Part shown: piece after piece, positions 11,386 to 20,447 of the stretch
Layout of the letters: each line of letters begins with the position of its first letter
Numbering within the stretch: the first letter of the stretch is position 1
NCBI RefSeq assembly: GCF_000519125.1
Contig: NZ_JAEX01000015.1
Coordinates: 1 to 64,000, forward strand
Length of the DNA: 64,000 nt
Direction of reading: 5' to 3'
Source of the DNA: Desulfocurvus vexinensis DSM 17965
GTDB taxonomy: Bacteria; Desulfobacterota; Desulfovibrionia; Desulfovibrionales; Desulfovibrionaceae
The notes under the pieces: generated by a model
Databases searched by the model: none
Seen by the model: only the letters and a program-made list of their open reading frames with translations
Told to the model about the DNA's origin: nothing
Position numbers and translations under genes: made by a program

Positions 11386-12620
11386 TTGCGCCACCGTGCG
11401 AAGTCCTTGACCGGGACCAGACGGCCCTGCTCCACGGCGACGAAGTGGACCCGTGACAGGGCCTGGTTGCTGGCCGGGCCGAAGCCCACGGGTTCGCCCA
11501 CCCCCAGGTCGAATCCGGCCAGCCCGCGCATGGCCTCGGGCAGCATGCGCGGGTGCGGGTCCGGCCCCATGCGCCGCAGGGCCTCCACGAACAACCGTGC
11601 CGCCAGGTAGCCCTCGAAGGACGCCAGGCTGTAGGGCAGGGGCTCGTAGTCGTCGCCCACCAGCGTGGCCGGGGGCGGCGGCGCGAAGCGCTCCATGGCT
11701 TGGTGGTAGGCGGCCCCGGCGGGCAGCGCGGGGTCGGCGTGGCTGGGCACGGCCTGGGAGAGCACGAGGTCGGCGGTGTAGTCGCGCCCGGCGGCCTTGC
11801 CCGCACGCAACAGCAGCGCCGTCAGGTGTTCGGCTCCGGCGAAGGAGAGCACGGCCACGGGCACGTCCAGGCCCTTGTCGCGCGCATGGCGCACGAAGGC
11901 CGCGCAAGCCTCGGAGGACCCCACCGCGACCACTGCGTCGGGGTGCCCCTGGGCGATGATGTCCACCTGGGGGCCCATGTCCGCGTCGGGACCCGCGCTC
12001 CGGGCGTGGCTGGCCTCGGCGGCGATGGCCAGGTCGAAGCGCGCCAGGGCCTTGCGCACCCCGTCCCAGCCCGCGCGGCCGTAGGCGTCGGCCTGGTGCA
12101 GCACGGCGATGCGCGTGCGGCCCTGGCGCACGAAATTGTCCACCAGTCCCCGGGCCTCCTGGGCGTAGGAGGCGCGCAGGTTGAACACCCAGCGGTCGTA
12201 GGGCGGCTGGCGCAGGGGCTCGGCCCCGGTGAGGGGGAAGAGCAGGTACAGGCCCCGGCCCTGGTAGCGGCGCAGCAGGGGCAGCACGCGGGTGGCCGTG
12301 GGCGTGCCCACCTGCCCGAACAGCGCGAACACGTCGCCCTGCTCGGCGAAGGTGATGGCGTTCTCGATGGCCGGGTCCGGAGCGTAGCGGTCGTCCAGGG
12401 CGCGGATGGCGATGGTCCGGCCATGCACGCCGCCTGCGGCGTTGACCCCGGCGAAGCAGGCCTGCGCCCCCCGGTACAGTTCGATGCCCAGGCCCCGGGT
12501 GGGCCCGCTGAAGGCCGCCGACATGCCCAGCACGATCTCCCCTCCCGCCCGGGCCGGCAGGGGCGGGGCCAGGGCGAGCAGCAGCAGGGCGGCGGCGAAA
12601 AACTGGCGCAGGACGGTCAT
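11382..12620 (-). CDS. Periplasmic ligand-binding protein, LivJ/branched-chain type, coupled to c-di-GMP sensor
   Basis: A 412-residue exported binding protein. A signal peptide covers about residues 1-25 (LLLLALAPPLPARA then GGEIVLG). The mature part begins like type I periplasmic binding proteins (IVLGMSAAFSGPTRGLGIELYRGAQA) and keeps the usual hinge features (FALFGQVGTPTA, IAVLHQADAYGRAGW). No permease or ATPase gene is nearby; the only partner is the overlapping GGDEF-EAL gene. It therefore probably acts as a soluble sensor subunit rather than a transporter component. The ligand could be an amino acid, amide or aromatic acid; the sequence does not decide. The start has GGAG about seven bases upstream and a good promoter 31-59 bases upstream. 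Confidence 0.88.
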   Translation of the reverse strand: MTVLRQFFAAALLLLALAPPLPARAGGEIVLGMSAAFSGPTRGLGIELYRGAQACFAGVNAAGGVHGRTIAIRALDDRYAPDPAIENAITFAEQGDVFALFGQVGTPTATRVLPLLRRYQGRGLYLLFPLTGAEPLRQPPYDRWVFNLRASYAQEARGLVDNFVRQGRTRIAVLHQADAYGRAGWDGVRKALARFDLAIAAEASHARSAGPDADMGPQVDIIAQGHPDAVVAVGSSEACAAFVRHARDKGLDVPVAVLSFAGAEHLTALLLRAGKAAGRDYTADLVLSQAVPSHADPALPAGAAYHQAMERFAPPPPATLVGDDYEPLPYSLASFEGYLAARLFVEALRRMGPDPHPRMLPEAMRGLAGFDLGVGEPVGFGPASNQALSRVHFVAVEQGRLVPVKDFARWRK

Positions 12621-12650
12621 GCACGCTCCGGTGCAGTAAGGTGTGCGTCT

Positions 12651-12679
12651 TTTATAGCAAAGTCATGTGATCTTCACAA
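12651..12679 (-). promoter_or_regulatory. Sigma-70-type promoter for the binding-protein/c-di-GMP operon
   Basis: On the minus strand, TTGTGA (12679-12674) and TATAAA (12656-12651) are spaced by 17 bases and lie about 30 bases upstream of the binding-protein start. Match to consensus is four and five of six positions. Confidence 0.6.
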
Positions 12680-12799
12680 ACGATATGCGCGGGTTCCATC
12701 TCCGGCCCGGCGGGCCGTCTCGCCTTTCGGGCCGGATTGTGGTAGGTGCGCCCGGGGGCGGGAACGGTTTCCGCCCCCCAAGGCGAGGCGGTGGCGAGC

Positions 12800-13864
12800 A
12801 TGCACAGGCGCGATTTTCTGCGGGCCCTGGCCCTGGCCGGAGCGGGCACCCTGCTGGCCCCGGCGGCCCGGGCCCTGACCCCGCCCCCGGGCCGGGCGCG
12901 CTGGCGCATGGTCCTGGCCTGGCCCGCCGAGCTGGAGCTTTACACCGCCGGGGTCTTCCGCTTTGCCCGCCAGGTGTCGCTGCTCACCGAGAGCCGCCTG
13001 GCCTTGGACGTGCGCGTGGCCCCGGCGGGGGTCTCGCAGGCCGAGGTGGCGGCCATGGTCCTGGCCGGGCAGGCCGACTGCGCCCACCTGGACGCCTGGG
13101 CCCTGGCGGACCGGGTTCCGGCCCTGGAGTGGTTCGGCGGAGTGCCTTTCGGCCTGGGCCCCCGGGGGCTGGACGCCTGGCTGTACCAGCTGGGCGGGCA
13201 GGAGCTGCTCAAGGAAGTCCTGCTGCCCCTGGGGCTCTACGGGCGGCCCATGGGCGATGCCGGGCCGGGGGTCTTCGCCTGGTCGCGGCGGCCCCTGGCC
13301 GGGCCGCAGGGGCTGGAAGGGCTGGTGCTGCCCGCCCGGGGCCTGGCCGCCGAAGTGCTGGCCCGGGCGGGCGCGGCAGTGCGCCCCGAGCCGGTGGGGG
13401 GCGGGGCCGCCCTGGCCCAGGCCCTGGCGCGCGGCGAGCTGGACGCCGCTGCCTGGCACGGCGCGCACCACGAGGCCGCCGCCGGGCTGCCCGCTGCCGC
13501 GCCCCACGGCCTGGGCCCGGGCTGGCAGGCCCCGGGGCGGCGGATGCTGCTGGTGGTGCGCCGCGAGTCCTACGAGGCTCTGCCCGCCGTGGTGCGCAAG
13601 ATCTTCGACGCCATGGTGGTCCAGGCCGACCATGAATTGAGCGTGGCCGTGGCCACGGCCAACGCCCGGGCCCTGGAGGCCCTGGCCGGGGCCGGGCACG
13701 CCGTGACGCCGCTGCCCCCGGCGCTGCTCCAGCGGCTGCGCGCCCTGGCCGGGGCCGTGGCCGACGATCGCGCCGGGCAGGACGCGCTGGCCGCGCGGGT
13801 CCGCGCCGCCCACGACGCCGCCCTGCGGACCGTGGGCGCTCTGGGTCCGCCCCTCGCCCCCTGA
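12800..13864 (+). CDS. TRAP-type (DctP family) periplasmic substrate-binding protein with Tat signal
   Basis: About 354 residues. The N-terminus HRRDFLRALALAGAGTLLAP carries a twin-arginine signal (RRDFL) followed by a hydrophobic core, so export in folded form is likely. The mature part matches DctP/TakP-like binding proteins: RMVLAWPAELELYTAGV, then a RLALDVRVAPAGV strand, then a region corresponding to the substrate loop. No TRAP permease (DctQ/DctM) genes are in the window, so the protein is an orphan here. It is divergent from the binding-protein/GGDEF-EAL operon and could be a second ligand sensor for it or serve a distant permease. The start is uncertain: GTG at 12791 in the same frame is an alternative, and neither has a clear ribosome-binding site. 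Confidence 0.8.
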   Translation: MHRRDFLRALALAGAGTLLAPAARALTPPPGRARWRMVLAWPAELELYTAGVFRFARQVSLLTESRLALDVRVAPAGVSQAEVAAMVLAGQADCAHLDAWALADRVPALEWFGGVPFGLGPRGLDAWLYQLGGQELLKEVLLPLGLYGRPMGDAGPGVFAWSRRPLAGPQGLEGLVLPARGLAAEVLARAGAAVRPEPVGGGAALAQALARGELDAAAWHGAHHEAAAGLPAAAPHGLGPGWQAPGRRMLLVVRRESYEALPAVVRKIFDAMVVQADHELSVAVATANARALEALAGAGHAVTPLPPALLQRLRALAGAVADDRAGQDALAARVRAAHDAALRTVGALGPPLAP

Positions 13865-13980
13865 GCCCGGATCCGCAGGCGGCCCGTCGCCCAGAGGAAT
13901 TTTCCGTCAATCAGCCAGGTGCGCTGTCCATGGGGGTGCCCTGGCTGGCCGTCCCGCAATGGCGCCCCGCCGCGCTGCTC

Positions 13981-14033
13981 AAAAAATCAGGCCCGCGCGT
14001 CCGTCCTGGGACGCGCGGGCCTGGATTTTTTTT
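13981..14033. terminator. Bidirectional terminator between convergent genes
   Basis: GGCCCGCGCGTCC pairs with GGACGCGCGGGCC. An A-run lies on the left (13981-13986) and a run of eight T on the right (14026-14033), so it can stop transcripts from both the TRAP binding-protein gene and the TPR gene. Confidence 0.88.
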
Positions 14034-14088
14034 GCGCCGCCTTCGCGCCGGTGTTGCACGGCCCGGAAAGGAATTTCCCGCCAGCCAG
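14034..14088 (-). repeat. Repeated 3'-flanking element, diverged copy B
   Basis: Lies between the bidirectional terminator and the stop codon of the TPR gene. It shares GCGCCGCC and the block CGGCCCGGAAAGGAATTT with the copies at 8377 and 63542, but its middle differs. Confidence 0.4.
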
Positions 14089-15804
14089 CTAGAAGCCCAG
14101 GCGGCGCAGCTCGGCCTGGGCGCCGTGGTACTCGGGCAGGTCCGGGCGCCGGGTCTGCTGCGCGGCCTGGAACAGGCGCACGGCCTGTACCGCGTCGCCG
14201 CGCACCAGCTGTGCCTGCCCGGCGAAGAAGCGGGCCTCGCACTGTCGGGCCGGGTCCGCCCCGGCGCGGCGTTCCAGCTCCTGGGCGGCCAATTCGCCGC
14301 GCGCCAGCAGCAGCAGGGGGCAGGGCCAGTCGTTGCCCGCGCAGCGGGCCTCGGGGGGCGCAGCCTGAAGCCCGGCGCGCAGCCGCGCGAAGTGCCGCCA
14401 CAGGGCCGGGCGCAGGGCGCCGGGCCGGGCCGCCAGATGCGCGTCCAGGTCGGCGTCGGCCCCGGCGAAATCCCCGGCCAGGAAGCGGGCCTGGCCGCGC
14501 AGCAGCAGGGCCTCGGCGCGCGGGCCCGCGCCGGGGGCGGCGTCCAGCAGGGCCGCGCAGTCGGCTGCGGCGCCCTGGGCGTCGCCCGCGAGCAGCCGGG
14601 CCCGGGCCCGGCCCAGCAGGGCCGCCGCGTCGGCGGGGTCGCGTTCCAGCACGGCGGCAAAGGCCTGGGCGGCGGCGGAAAAATCGTTGTGCGTCAGGGC
14701 CAGCCGGGCGCGGTTGGCGTCCAGGCCGGGCAGCCCGGGCGCCAGGGCCCGGGCGCGGTCCAGGTCGGCCATGGCGGCGGCGGGGTTGCCCAGGGCCTCG
14801 TGAGCCGCAGCGCGGTTGACCAGGGCCGGGACGAAGGCCGGGACCAGACGCAGGGCGTGGTCCAGGTCCTCCAGGGCCTGGGCGTGGCGCCCGGCCAGGC
14901 TGCGCAGGGCGCCCCGGTTGTTGCGCGCGTCGGGCAGGTCGGGGTCGATGCGCAGGGCCTCGGAGTAGGCGGCCTCGGCCTCGGCGGCCCGGCCCAGGCG
15001 CTCCAGGGCCACGGCGCGGTTGAAGTGCAGCACGGCCCGGTCCGGCACGCCGTTGGCGGCGTGGTCGAAATCCTCCAGGGCGCCCGCCGGGTCGCCCGCA
15101 GCCAGGCGCAGCCCCCCCCGGGCCAGACGCGGTTCCGGGGCGCCGGGGTCCAGCTCCAGGGCGGCGGCGTAGTCCTCCATGGCCGGGCCGGCCAGGCCCA
15201 TGGCCTGCCGGGCGCGCCCGCGCAGGAAGAAGGCCGCCGGGTCCGGGCCCGCGTGGGCCAGCAGGATGGTCAGCTCGCGCGCGGCCAGGGGCGCCTCGCC
15301 CAGTTCCAGGGCGGCGCGGGCCAAGTTGAAGCGGGCCAGGGCGTAGTCCGGGCGCAGGTCCAGGGCGCGGTCGAAGTCGGCCCGGGCGGCCTGGGCGTCG
15401 CCCAGCTCCAGGAAGGCCGCGCCCCGGTTGTTGAAGGCCTCGGGGTAGTGCGGGGCCACGGTCACGGCCTGGGAATAGTCGGCCAGGGCCCCGGGCAGGT
15501 CGCCCAGCAGCTGGCGCGCGGCGCCCCGGATTTTCAGGGTCACGGCGCGGTTCTCGTCGCCGCTCAGCCCGCCTTGCAGGGCCTGGTCGGCCAGTTCCAG
15601 GGCTGCGCGGGCGTCTCCCGCCTCCAGAGCCTGCTGGGCGCGGCGCGCGGCCTGCACGGGCCCGGGGGTGTCCTGGGTGGTGTTCCGGGCGGTGTCCTGG
15701 ACCTGGGCGGAAGGCTGGGCGGGGGCCGGTCCGGCCAGGGCCAGCAGCAGGGCGGCAAGGGCCAGGGCGGCGCACAGCGGGCGGGGCAGGGGCATGGCAT
15801 GCAT
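14089..15804 (-). CDS. Exported tetratricopeptide-repeat protein
   Basis: About 571 residues: a signal peptide or N-terminal membrane segment (CAALALAALLLALAGPAPAQ), then tandem TPR helices over almost the whole length. Units can be read from repeated patterns such as YPEAFNNRGAAFLELGDAQAA, YALARFNLARAALELGEAP and LPDARNNRGALRSLAGRHAQA. TPR domains form a concave protein-binding surface, so a periplasmic scaffold or assembly role is likely, but no partner can be named. The start at 15804 has no strong ribosome-binding site; ATG at 15795 is equally possible and would shorten it by three residues. It is divergent from the thioredoxin-reductase gene with a 103-base shared upstream region. Its composition is heavily Ala/Gly-rich, as expected from the GC content. 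Confidence 0.85.
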   Translation of the reverse strand: MHAMPLPRPLCAALALAALLLALAGPAPAQPSAQVQDTARNTTQDTPGPVQAARRAQQALEAGDARAALELADQALQGGLSGDENRAVTLKIRGAARQLLGDLPGALADYSQAVTVAPHYPEAFNNRGAAFLELGDAQAARADFDRALDLRPDYALARFNLARAALELGEAPLAARELTILLAHAGPDPAAFFLRGRARQAMGLAGPAMEDYAAALELDPGAPEPRLARGGLRLAAGDPAGALEDFDHAANGVPDRAVLHFNRAVALERLGRAAEAEAAYSEALRIDPDLPDARNNRGALRSLAGRHAQALEDLDHALRLVPAFVPALVNRAAAHEALGNPAAAMADLDRARALAPGLPGLDANRARLALTHNDFSAAAQAFAAVLERDPADAAALLGRARARLLAGDAQGAAADCAALLDAAPGAGPRAEALLLRGQARFLAGDFAGADADLDAHLAARPGALRPALWRHFARLRAGLQAAPPEARCAGNDWPCPLLLLARGELAAQELERRAGADPARQCEARFFAGQAQLVRGDAVQAVRLFQAAQQTRRPDLPEYHGAQAELRRLGF

Positions 15805-15907
15805 CCGGGGTTGAACAGGGTGGCGCAGGGGTGGTAGTTTGTCCGCTGGATCGTAAAAACGCAAGCAACGCGCCCCGCCTCCGGGCGGCGGCGCCCGGAG
15901 ACCCCCC

Positions 15908-17635
15908 ATGAGCGAGACGAGCCCGAACAAGGCCGCCGAGGAAAAGGACTGGTACCTGCCCGAGGACAGCCGCGCCCACCTGCGCGAAGTGTTCGCGGGC
16001 ATGCAGGACGAGGTGGCCCTGGAGGCCTACACCCGGGCCGGGGAGAACGAGCCCTACGCCGAGGCCATGACCCTGCTGCTGCGCGACATGGCGCGCCTGG
16101 GCGAGAAGATCCACGTCAGCTTCCACGACGCGGACTCCGAGCAGGCCGCCCGGCGCAAGGTGACCCGCGCGCCGACCCTGCTGGTGGCGCCGGACCGCGT
16201 CGCCATCCGCTACACCGGGGCGCCCCTGGGCGAGGAGGCCCGGGTGCTCATCGAGACGGTGCTGCTGGCCGCGGCGGGGCGCAGCGGGCTGTCGGAGATT
16301 TCGCGCCAGGTGCTGGCCGAGCTGGAGGAGCCGCGCGAGGTCCGGGTCTTCATCAGCCCCACCTGCCCCTACTGCCCGGGGCAGGTGTCCAACGCCTTCC
16401 GCGCGGCCCTGGAACGCCCGGGGCTGGTCAGCGCCGAATGCATCGAGACCGGCGAGAACCAGGACCTGGCCGCGCGCTACGAGGCCTCGGCCCTGCCGCT
16501 GACGGTCATCAACGAGACCTTCCGCCAGAAGGGGCTCCTGCCCGAGGAGCGCTTCGCCATTGAGCTGGCGGCGCTGAAGACCGTGGAAGAGCTGTTCGAG
16601 GCCCTGGACGCCGGGGGCGTGCAGGGCGTGGTGGGCGATATCCTGCGCCAGGCGCGCGGCGCCGAGGCCGGGCCCGGGGCCGACGGGGGCGCCGAGGTCT
16701 ACGATGTGGTGGTGGCCGGGGCCGGGCCCGCCGGGCTGACCGCCGCCATCTACACCGAGCGCAGCGGCCTGAAGACCCTGGTGCTGGAAAAGGGCGCCAT
16801 CGGCGGGCAGGTGCTGCTGACCCCCGAGGTGGAGAACTACCCCGGCTTCAAGCACGTGGGCGGGCTGAAGCTCATGGAGATGATCGCCGAGCAGGCCCGG
16901 GGCTATTGCACCATCCACGAGGGCGAGCCCGTGGAGGAGGTCAAGCTCGGGCGCATGGTGGAGGTGGTCACCCCGCGCGGGCGCTACCTGGCCAAGGCCC
17001 TGGTCCTGGCCACGGGCTCCAGCGCCAAGCTGCTGGGGGTGCCCGGCGAGCAGCGCCTCTTTGGCCGGGGGGTCAGCGTGTGCGCCTCGTGCGACGGCTG
17101 GGCCTACAAGGGCCGCGAGGTGATCATGGTCGGCGGCGGCAACACCGCCCTGACCGAGGCCCTGCACCTGAAGAACATGGGCGTGGGCGTGACCATCGTC
17201 CACCGCCGGGCCGCCTTCCGCGCCGAGCGCCACCTGCAGAACGGCGTGGAGAAGGCGGGCATCCCCGTGCTCTGGAACACCGTGGTCGAGGAGTTCGTGG
17301 CCGGGGCGGACGGGTTGGCCGCCGTGCGCCTGCGCAATGTGGCCGACGGCAGCGAGCGCGAGCTGAAGGTGGACGGCGCGTTTCTGGCCATCGGCTGGAA
17401 CCCGAACACGGGCATTGCCCAGCAGCTTGGGGTGCGCCTGGACGAATACGGCTGCATCACGGTGGACCGCGGCATGCGCACCAACATCCCGCGCGTGTAC
17501 GCCTGCGGCGATGTCATCGGCGGGGTGCAGCAGATCGCCACCGCCGTGGGCGAGGGCGCCACGGCGGCCCTGGCCGTGTTCGAGGACATCACCAACCCCT
17601 ACTGGCTGCGGCCCGAGGAAGAGGCCAGGGGCTAG
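15908..17635 (+). CDS. Thioredoxin-reductase-like flavoprotein with N-terminal double-thioredoxin (PDO/AhpF-type) domain
   Basis: A 575-residue fusion. Residues about 1-230 form a two-part glutaredoxin/thioredoxin-like module with redox motif CPYC (about 152-155), as in AhpF and protein disulfide oxidoreductases. Residues about 270-570 are a thioredoxin-reductase domain: FAD-binding VAGAGPAGLTAA, redox motif CASCDG (about 392), NAD(P)H-binding MVGGGNTALTEA, and the C-terminal FAD motif YACGDVIGGVQQ. Electrons should pass from NAD(P)H through FAD and CASC to CPYC, and then to peroxiredoxins or protein disulfides. No ahpC-like gene is adjacent. A radical SAM gene follows after one base, so the two are co-transcribed. 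The start has CCGGAGA just upstream. Confidence 0.92.
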   Translation: MSETSPNKAAEEKDWYLPEDSRAHLREVFAGMQDEVALEAYTRAGENEPYAEAMTLLLRDMARLGEKIHVSFHDADSEQAARRKVTRAPTLLVAPDRVAIRYTGAPLGEEARVLIETVLLAAAGRSGLSEISRQVLAELEEPREVRVFISPTCPYCPGQVSNAFRAALERPGLVSAECIETGENQDLAARYEASALPLTVINETFRQKGLLPEERFAIELAALKTVEELFEALDAGGVQGVVGDILRQARGAEAGPGADGGAEVYDVVVAGAGPAGLTAAIYTERSGLKTLVLEKGAIGGQVLLTPEVENYPGFKHVGGLKLMEMIAEQARGYCTIHEGEPVEEVKLGRMVEVVTPRGRYLAKALVLATGSSAKLLGVPGEQRLFGRGVSVCASCDGWAYKGREVIMVGGGNTALTEALHLKNMGVGVTIVHRRAAFRAERHLQNGVEKAGIPVLWNTVVEEFVAGADGLAAVRLRNVADGSERELKVDGAFLAIGWNPNTGIAQQLGVRLDEYGCITVDRGMRTNIPRVYACGDVIGGVQQIATAVGEGATAALAVFEDITNPYWLRPEEEARG

Positions 17636-17636
17636 C

Positions 17637-18500
17637 GTGGACCATCAGGGCACCATCATCCGCCCGCCCAACGAGGCGGGCAGCATCCTGCTCCAGGTGG
17701 CCGTGGGCTGCCCGCACGGGGCCTGCACCTTCTGCGGGGCCTACCACGGCCACCCCTACCGGCCCAAGGACATGGTCACCGTGGCGGACGACGTGGACCA
17801 CGCCGCGCGCCACTGCCAGGACCAGCGCCGGGTTTTCCTGTGCGGGGGCGACGCCCTGGCCCTGCCCGCCGCGCGGCTTTTGGAGGTGCTGGCCCTGGTG
17901 CGCGCGCGGCTGCCGTGGGTCACCCGGGTCGGGGCCTACGCCAGCGCGCGCTCCCTGGCCGCCCGCACGGACGGCGAGCTGCGCGCCCTGCGCCAGGCCG
18001 GGCTGGCCACGGTGTACATGGGCCTGGAGTCGGGCGATGACGCCGTGCTGGCCCGGGTGCGCAAGGGCGCGGACAGCGCGGCCATCGTGGCCCAGGGGCA
18101 GCGGGCGCGTGCCGCCGGGCTGCGCCTGAATGTCACCGTGCTGCTGGGCCTGGCCGGGGAAGAGGGCGCCCAGGCCCACGCCCGGGCCACGGGCGCCGCG
18201 CTCACGGCCATGCAGCCCGACCACGTGGGCGCGCTGACCCTGATGCTCGTGCCCGGGACGGCGCTGTTTGCCGACGCCGCGCGCGGGGCGTTCGCCCTGC
18301 CCGGGCCCATGGCCATGCTGGCCGAGCTGCGCACCCTGCTGGAGCACACCCGCCTGGAGCGCGGGCAGTTCCTGACCGATCATGCCTCCAACCACCTGGC
18401 CCTGCGGGTGCGCCTGCCCGGGGGCAGGGCCGAAGCCCTGGAGCGCATCGACGCCGCCCTGGCCGGGCGGGTGCCCCTGCGCCAGCGGCGCGGGCTGTAG
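17637..18500 (+). CDS. Radical SAM protein
   Basis: A 287-residue radical SAM enzyme starting with GTG one base after the thioredoxin-reductase stop. The [4Fe-4S] cluster motif is GCPHGACTFCG, a Cx4Cx2C spacing seen in a subgroup of Elp3/HemN-like radical SAM proteins, not the commoner Cx3Cx2C. The rest follows a radical SAM half-barrel: VFLCGGDAL as the GGD-type strand, YMGLESGDDAVL, and LNVTVLLGLAGEEGA. No extra Cys cluster or B12 domain is seen. Coupling to a disulfide reductase suggests a redox-repair or maturation role, but the reaction cannot be assigned. The start was chosen because the GTG immediately follows the upstream stop; the longer open frame overlaps the upstream gene. Confidence 0.87.
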   Translation: MDHQGTIIRPPNEAGSILLQVAVGCPHGACTFCGAYHGHPYRPKDMVTVADDVDHAARHCQDQRRVFLCGGDALALPAARLLEVLALVRARLPWVTRVGAYASARSLAARTDGELRALRQAGLATVYMGLESGDDAVLARVRKGADSAAIVAQGQRARAAGLRLNVTVLLGLAGEEGAQAHARATGAALTAMQPDHVGALTLMLVPGTALFADAARGAFALPGPMAMLAELRTLLEHTRLERGQFLTDHASNHLALRVRLPGGRAEALERIDAALAGRVPLRQRRGL

Positions 18501-18661
18501 CCGCTTTTCCCCCCGTGTTTTTGCGAACCCAAGGCCACGCCGCCAGCGCGGGCGACCGCCCTTTCCCGCTCGCGCTTTGCGAATTGAAGGTTGTCTTGGC
18601 CGTTGCTTTCAAAATTGAAGCATGGCAAGGACGATTTTTTCGATTTTCGCAATCCGGCCCA

Positions 18662-18690
18662 TTGCCGGGGCGCAATATATGATGTATGAG
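18662..18690 (+). promoter_or_regulatory. Possible promoter of the GntR regulator gene
   Basis: TTGCCG and TATGAG are spaced by 17 bases in an AT-rich patch about 80 bases upstream of the regulator start. Each box matches four of six positions. The overlapping ATATATGATGTATGAG may also hold an operator, but no clear GntR palindrome was identified. Confidence 0.35.
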
Positions 18691-18768
18691 CGGATGATCA
18701 GCGTGCAACAATCCCGCCGGGGCCATCCGGGCCCGGGCCCGGCGGCAGGCCCGGCCAGGAGGAAGTCC

Positions 18769-19428
18769 ATGACCGAAGGCAATACCGTTATCCACCGCCG
18801 CGTGCTGCGCGACGAAGTGGCCGATTATCTTGTCGATGCCATCCTGAGCGGCGCGTTCCGCCCGGGCGAGAAGATCGTGGAAACGCGCATCTCCAAGGAG
18901 CTCCAGGTCAGCCAGGGCGCCGTGCGCGAGGCCATCCGCGACCTCATCGCCCAGGGTTTCCTGGAAACCGAGCCCTACAAGGGCACCCGGGTGCGCGAGT
19001 TCTCCCCCGAGGAGCTGGGCGACTACTACGCCGTGCGCATCGCCCTGGAGAAGCGGGCCGTGCAGTGGGCCCGCGAGCGCCAGGCCTCGGGCGAGTTGGA
19101 CCTGACCGAGCTGCGGGCCATCGCCGCCAAGATGCACCAGTGCGCCGCCTCCGGCGACACCAAGAACCTGCGCAAGCTGGACATCGACTTCCACAAGGCC
19201 CTGGTGCGCGCCTCGGGCAACGCCTTCCTGCTGCGGGCCTGGGAGTCCCTGGGCAACTACTACTGGGCCTGCCTGGGCATCCACTACGGTGCCAAAGGCA
19301 TCCATCCCGCCCGCCAGGCCTCGCTGCACGACGACCTGCTGGCCGTGCTCGAAGGCCAGGACATGGCCGCCGTGGGCGGGGCCATCGAGGAGCACTTCGC
19401 CGACATCCGCAAGCTCTTCGGCCAATAG
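18769..19428 (+). CDS. GntR-family transcriptional regulator (FadR/FCD subgroup)
   Basis: A 219-residue DNA-binding regulator. The winged helix-turn-helix is at about residues 8-75 (DEVADYLVDAILSGAFRPGEKI, then QVSQGAVREAIRDLIAQGFLE). The C-terminal all-helical FCD ligand domain follows, with the metal- or ligand-binding acid/histidine pattern DIDFHKALVRASGN and a final HFADIRKLF. FCD-type members usually sense carboxylic acids. The start was set at the ATG preceded by AGGAGGAAG; a 49-codon longer open frame exists but lacks a ribosome-binding site. It is followed by a strong hairpin and has no co-directional partner, so its targets are not evident here. Confidence 0.92.
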   Translation: MTEGNTVIHRRVLRDEVADYLVDAILSGAFRPGEKIVETRISKELQVSQGAVREAIRDLIAQGFLETEPYKGTRVREFSPEELGDYYAVRIALEKRAVQWARERQASGELDLTELRAIAAKMHQCAASGDTKNLRKLDIDFHKALVRASGNAFLLRAWESLGNYYWACLGIHYGAKGIHPARQASLHDDLLAVLEGQDMAAVGGAIEEHFADIRKLFGQ

Positions 19429-19468
19429 GCCCGCGCGCGCCGCGGGCCCAGAACGCCGCAGAGGCCGC

Positions 19469-19502
19469 CAGGGGCCGCCCTCCGCCAGGAGGGCGGCCCC
19501 TG
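19469..19502. terminator. Strong hairpin after GntR gene
   Basis: A perfect 15-bp stem (CAGGGGCCGCCCTCC / GGAGGGCGGCCCCTG) with a four-base loop between convergent genes. There is no T-run on either side, so termination may be weak or factor-assisted. Confidence 0.6.
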
Positions 19503-19533
19503 CTGCGCCTGGGGTCCGGGGGCGGGGCGATGG

Positions 19534-20447
19534 TCAGTCTGCGCCGGGGCCGGCCTCGACCCGGTTGCGGCCCTGCTGCTTGGCTGCGTAGAGCCGTTCG
19601 TCGGCAGCGGCGAACAGCCCTTCCAGGGTCGCCCCGGAGGCGGCCACTGCCGTGGCCGTGCCTGCGCTGATGGTCACATGGGCGGCCACGCTGGAGGCCG
19701 TGTGCTCCAGGGCCAGATCGGCCACGGCCTGGCGCATGGCCTCGGCGATGTGCCGGGCGCCCTGGGCGTCGGTGTCCGGCAGCACGGCGGCGAACTCCTC
19801 GCCGCCGTAGCGGGCCACGAGGTCGGTGGGGCGCTGGACGGCCCGCCCCAGGGCCTGGGCCACGGCCCGCAGGCAGTCATCGCCCGCGGCGTGGCCGTAG
19901 GTGTCGTTGTAGGCCTTGAAGTGGTCGATGTCGGCCATGACCACCGACAGGGGCGCCCCCGCGCGCTGGGCGCGCTTCCACTCCCGGGCGCAGAACTCGT
20001 CCAGGCGGCGGCGGTTGGCGATGCCGGTCAGTCCGTCGATGGTGGACAACTCGCGCAGCAGGTCGCGCTGGGCCTTGAGCTCCACATGGGTGCGCACCCG
20101 GGCCTTGACGATGGGGATGCTGAAGGGCTTGGTGATGTAGTCCACGGCCCCGGCGGCCAGGCCCCTGGTCTCGTCCTCCTCGGTGGTCATGGCGGTGATG
20201 AAGATCACCGGGACGTCGCTGGTCAGCGGGTCGGCCTTCAGGGCCGCGCAGACCTCCATGCCGTCCATGCCCGGCATGATGATGTCCAGCAGGATCAGGT
20301 CCGGCGGGCGCGGCCCGGCGGCCATGACCAGGGCGTCGGCGCCGTTGGTGGCCACGGCGATTTCGTAGTCCTTGGCCAGGGCTTCCCCGAGGATGGTGAT
20401 GTTCAGCGGGGAGTCGTCCACGAGGAGCACCTTGCGGCGTTGGTCGG

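Noticed and set aside
7966-11610. 1214-codon plus-strand open frame opposite the GGDEF-EAL gene
   Set aside because: Composition is Gly/Ala/His/Gln-rich with no family pattern, while the minus strand encodes all GGDEF/EAL motifs.
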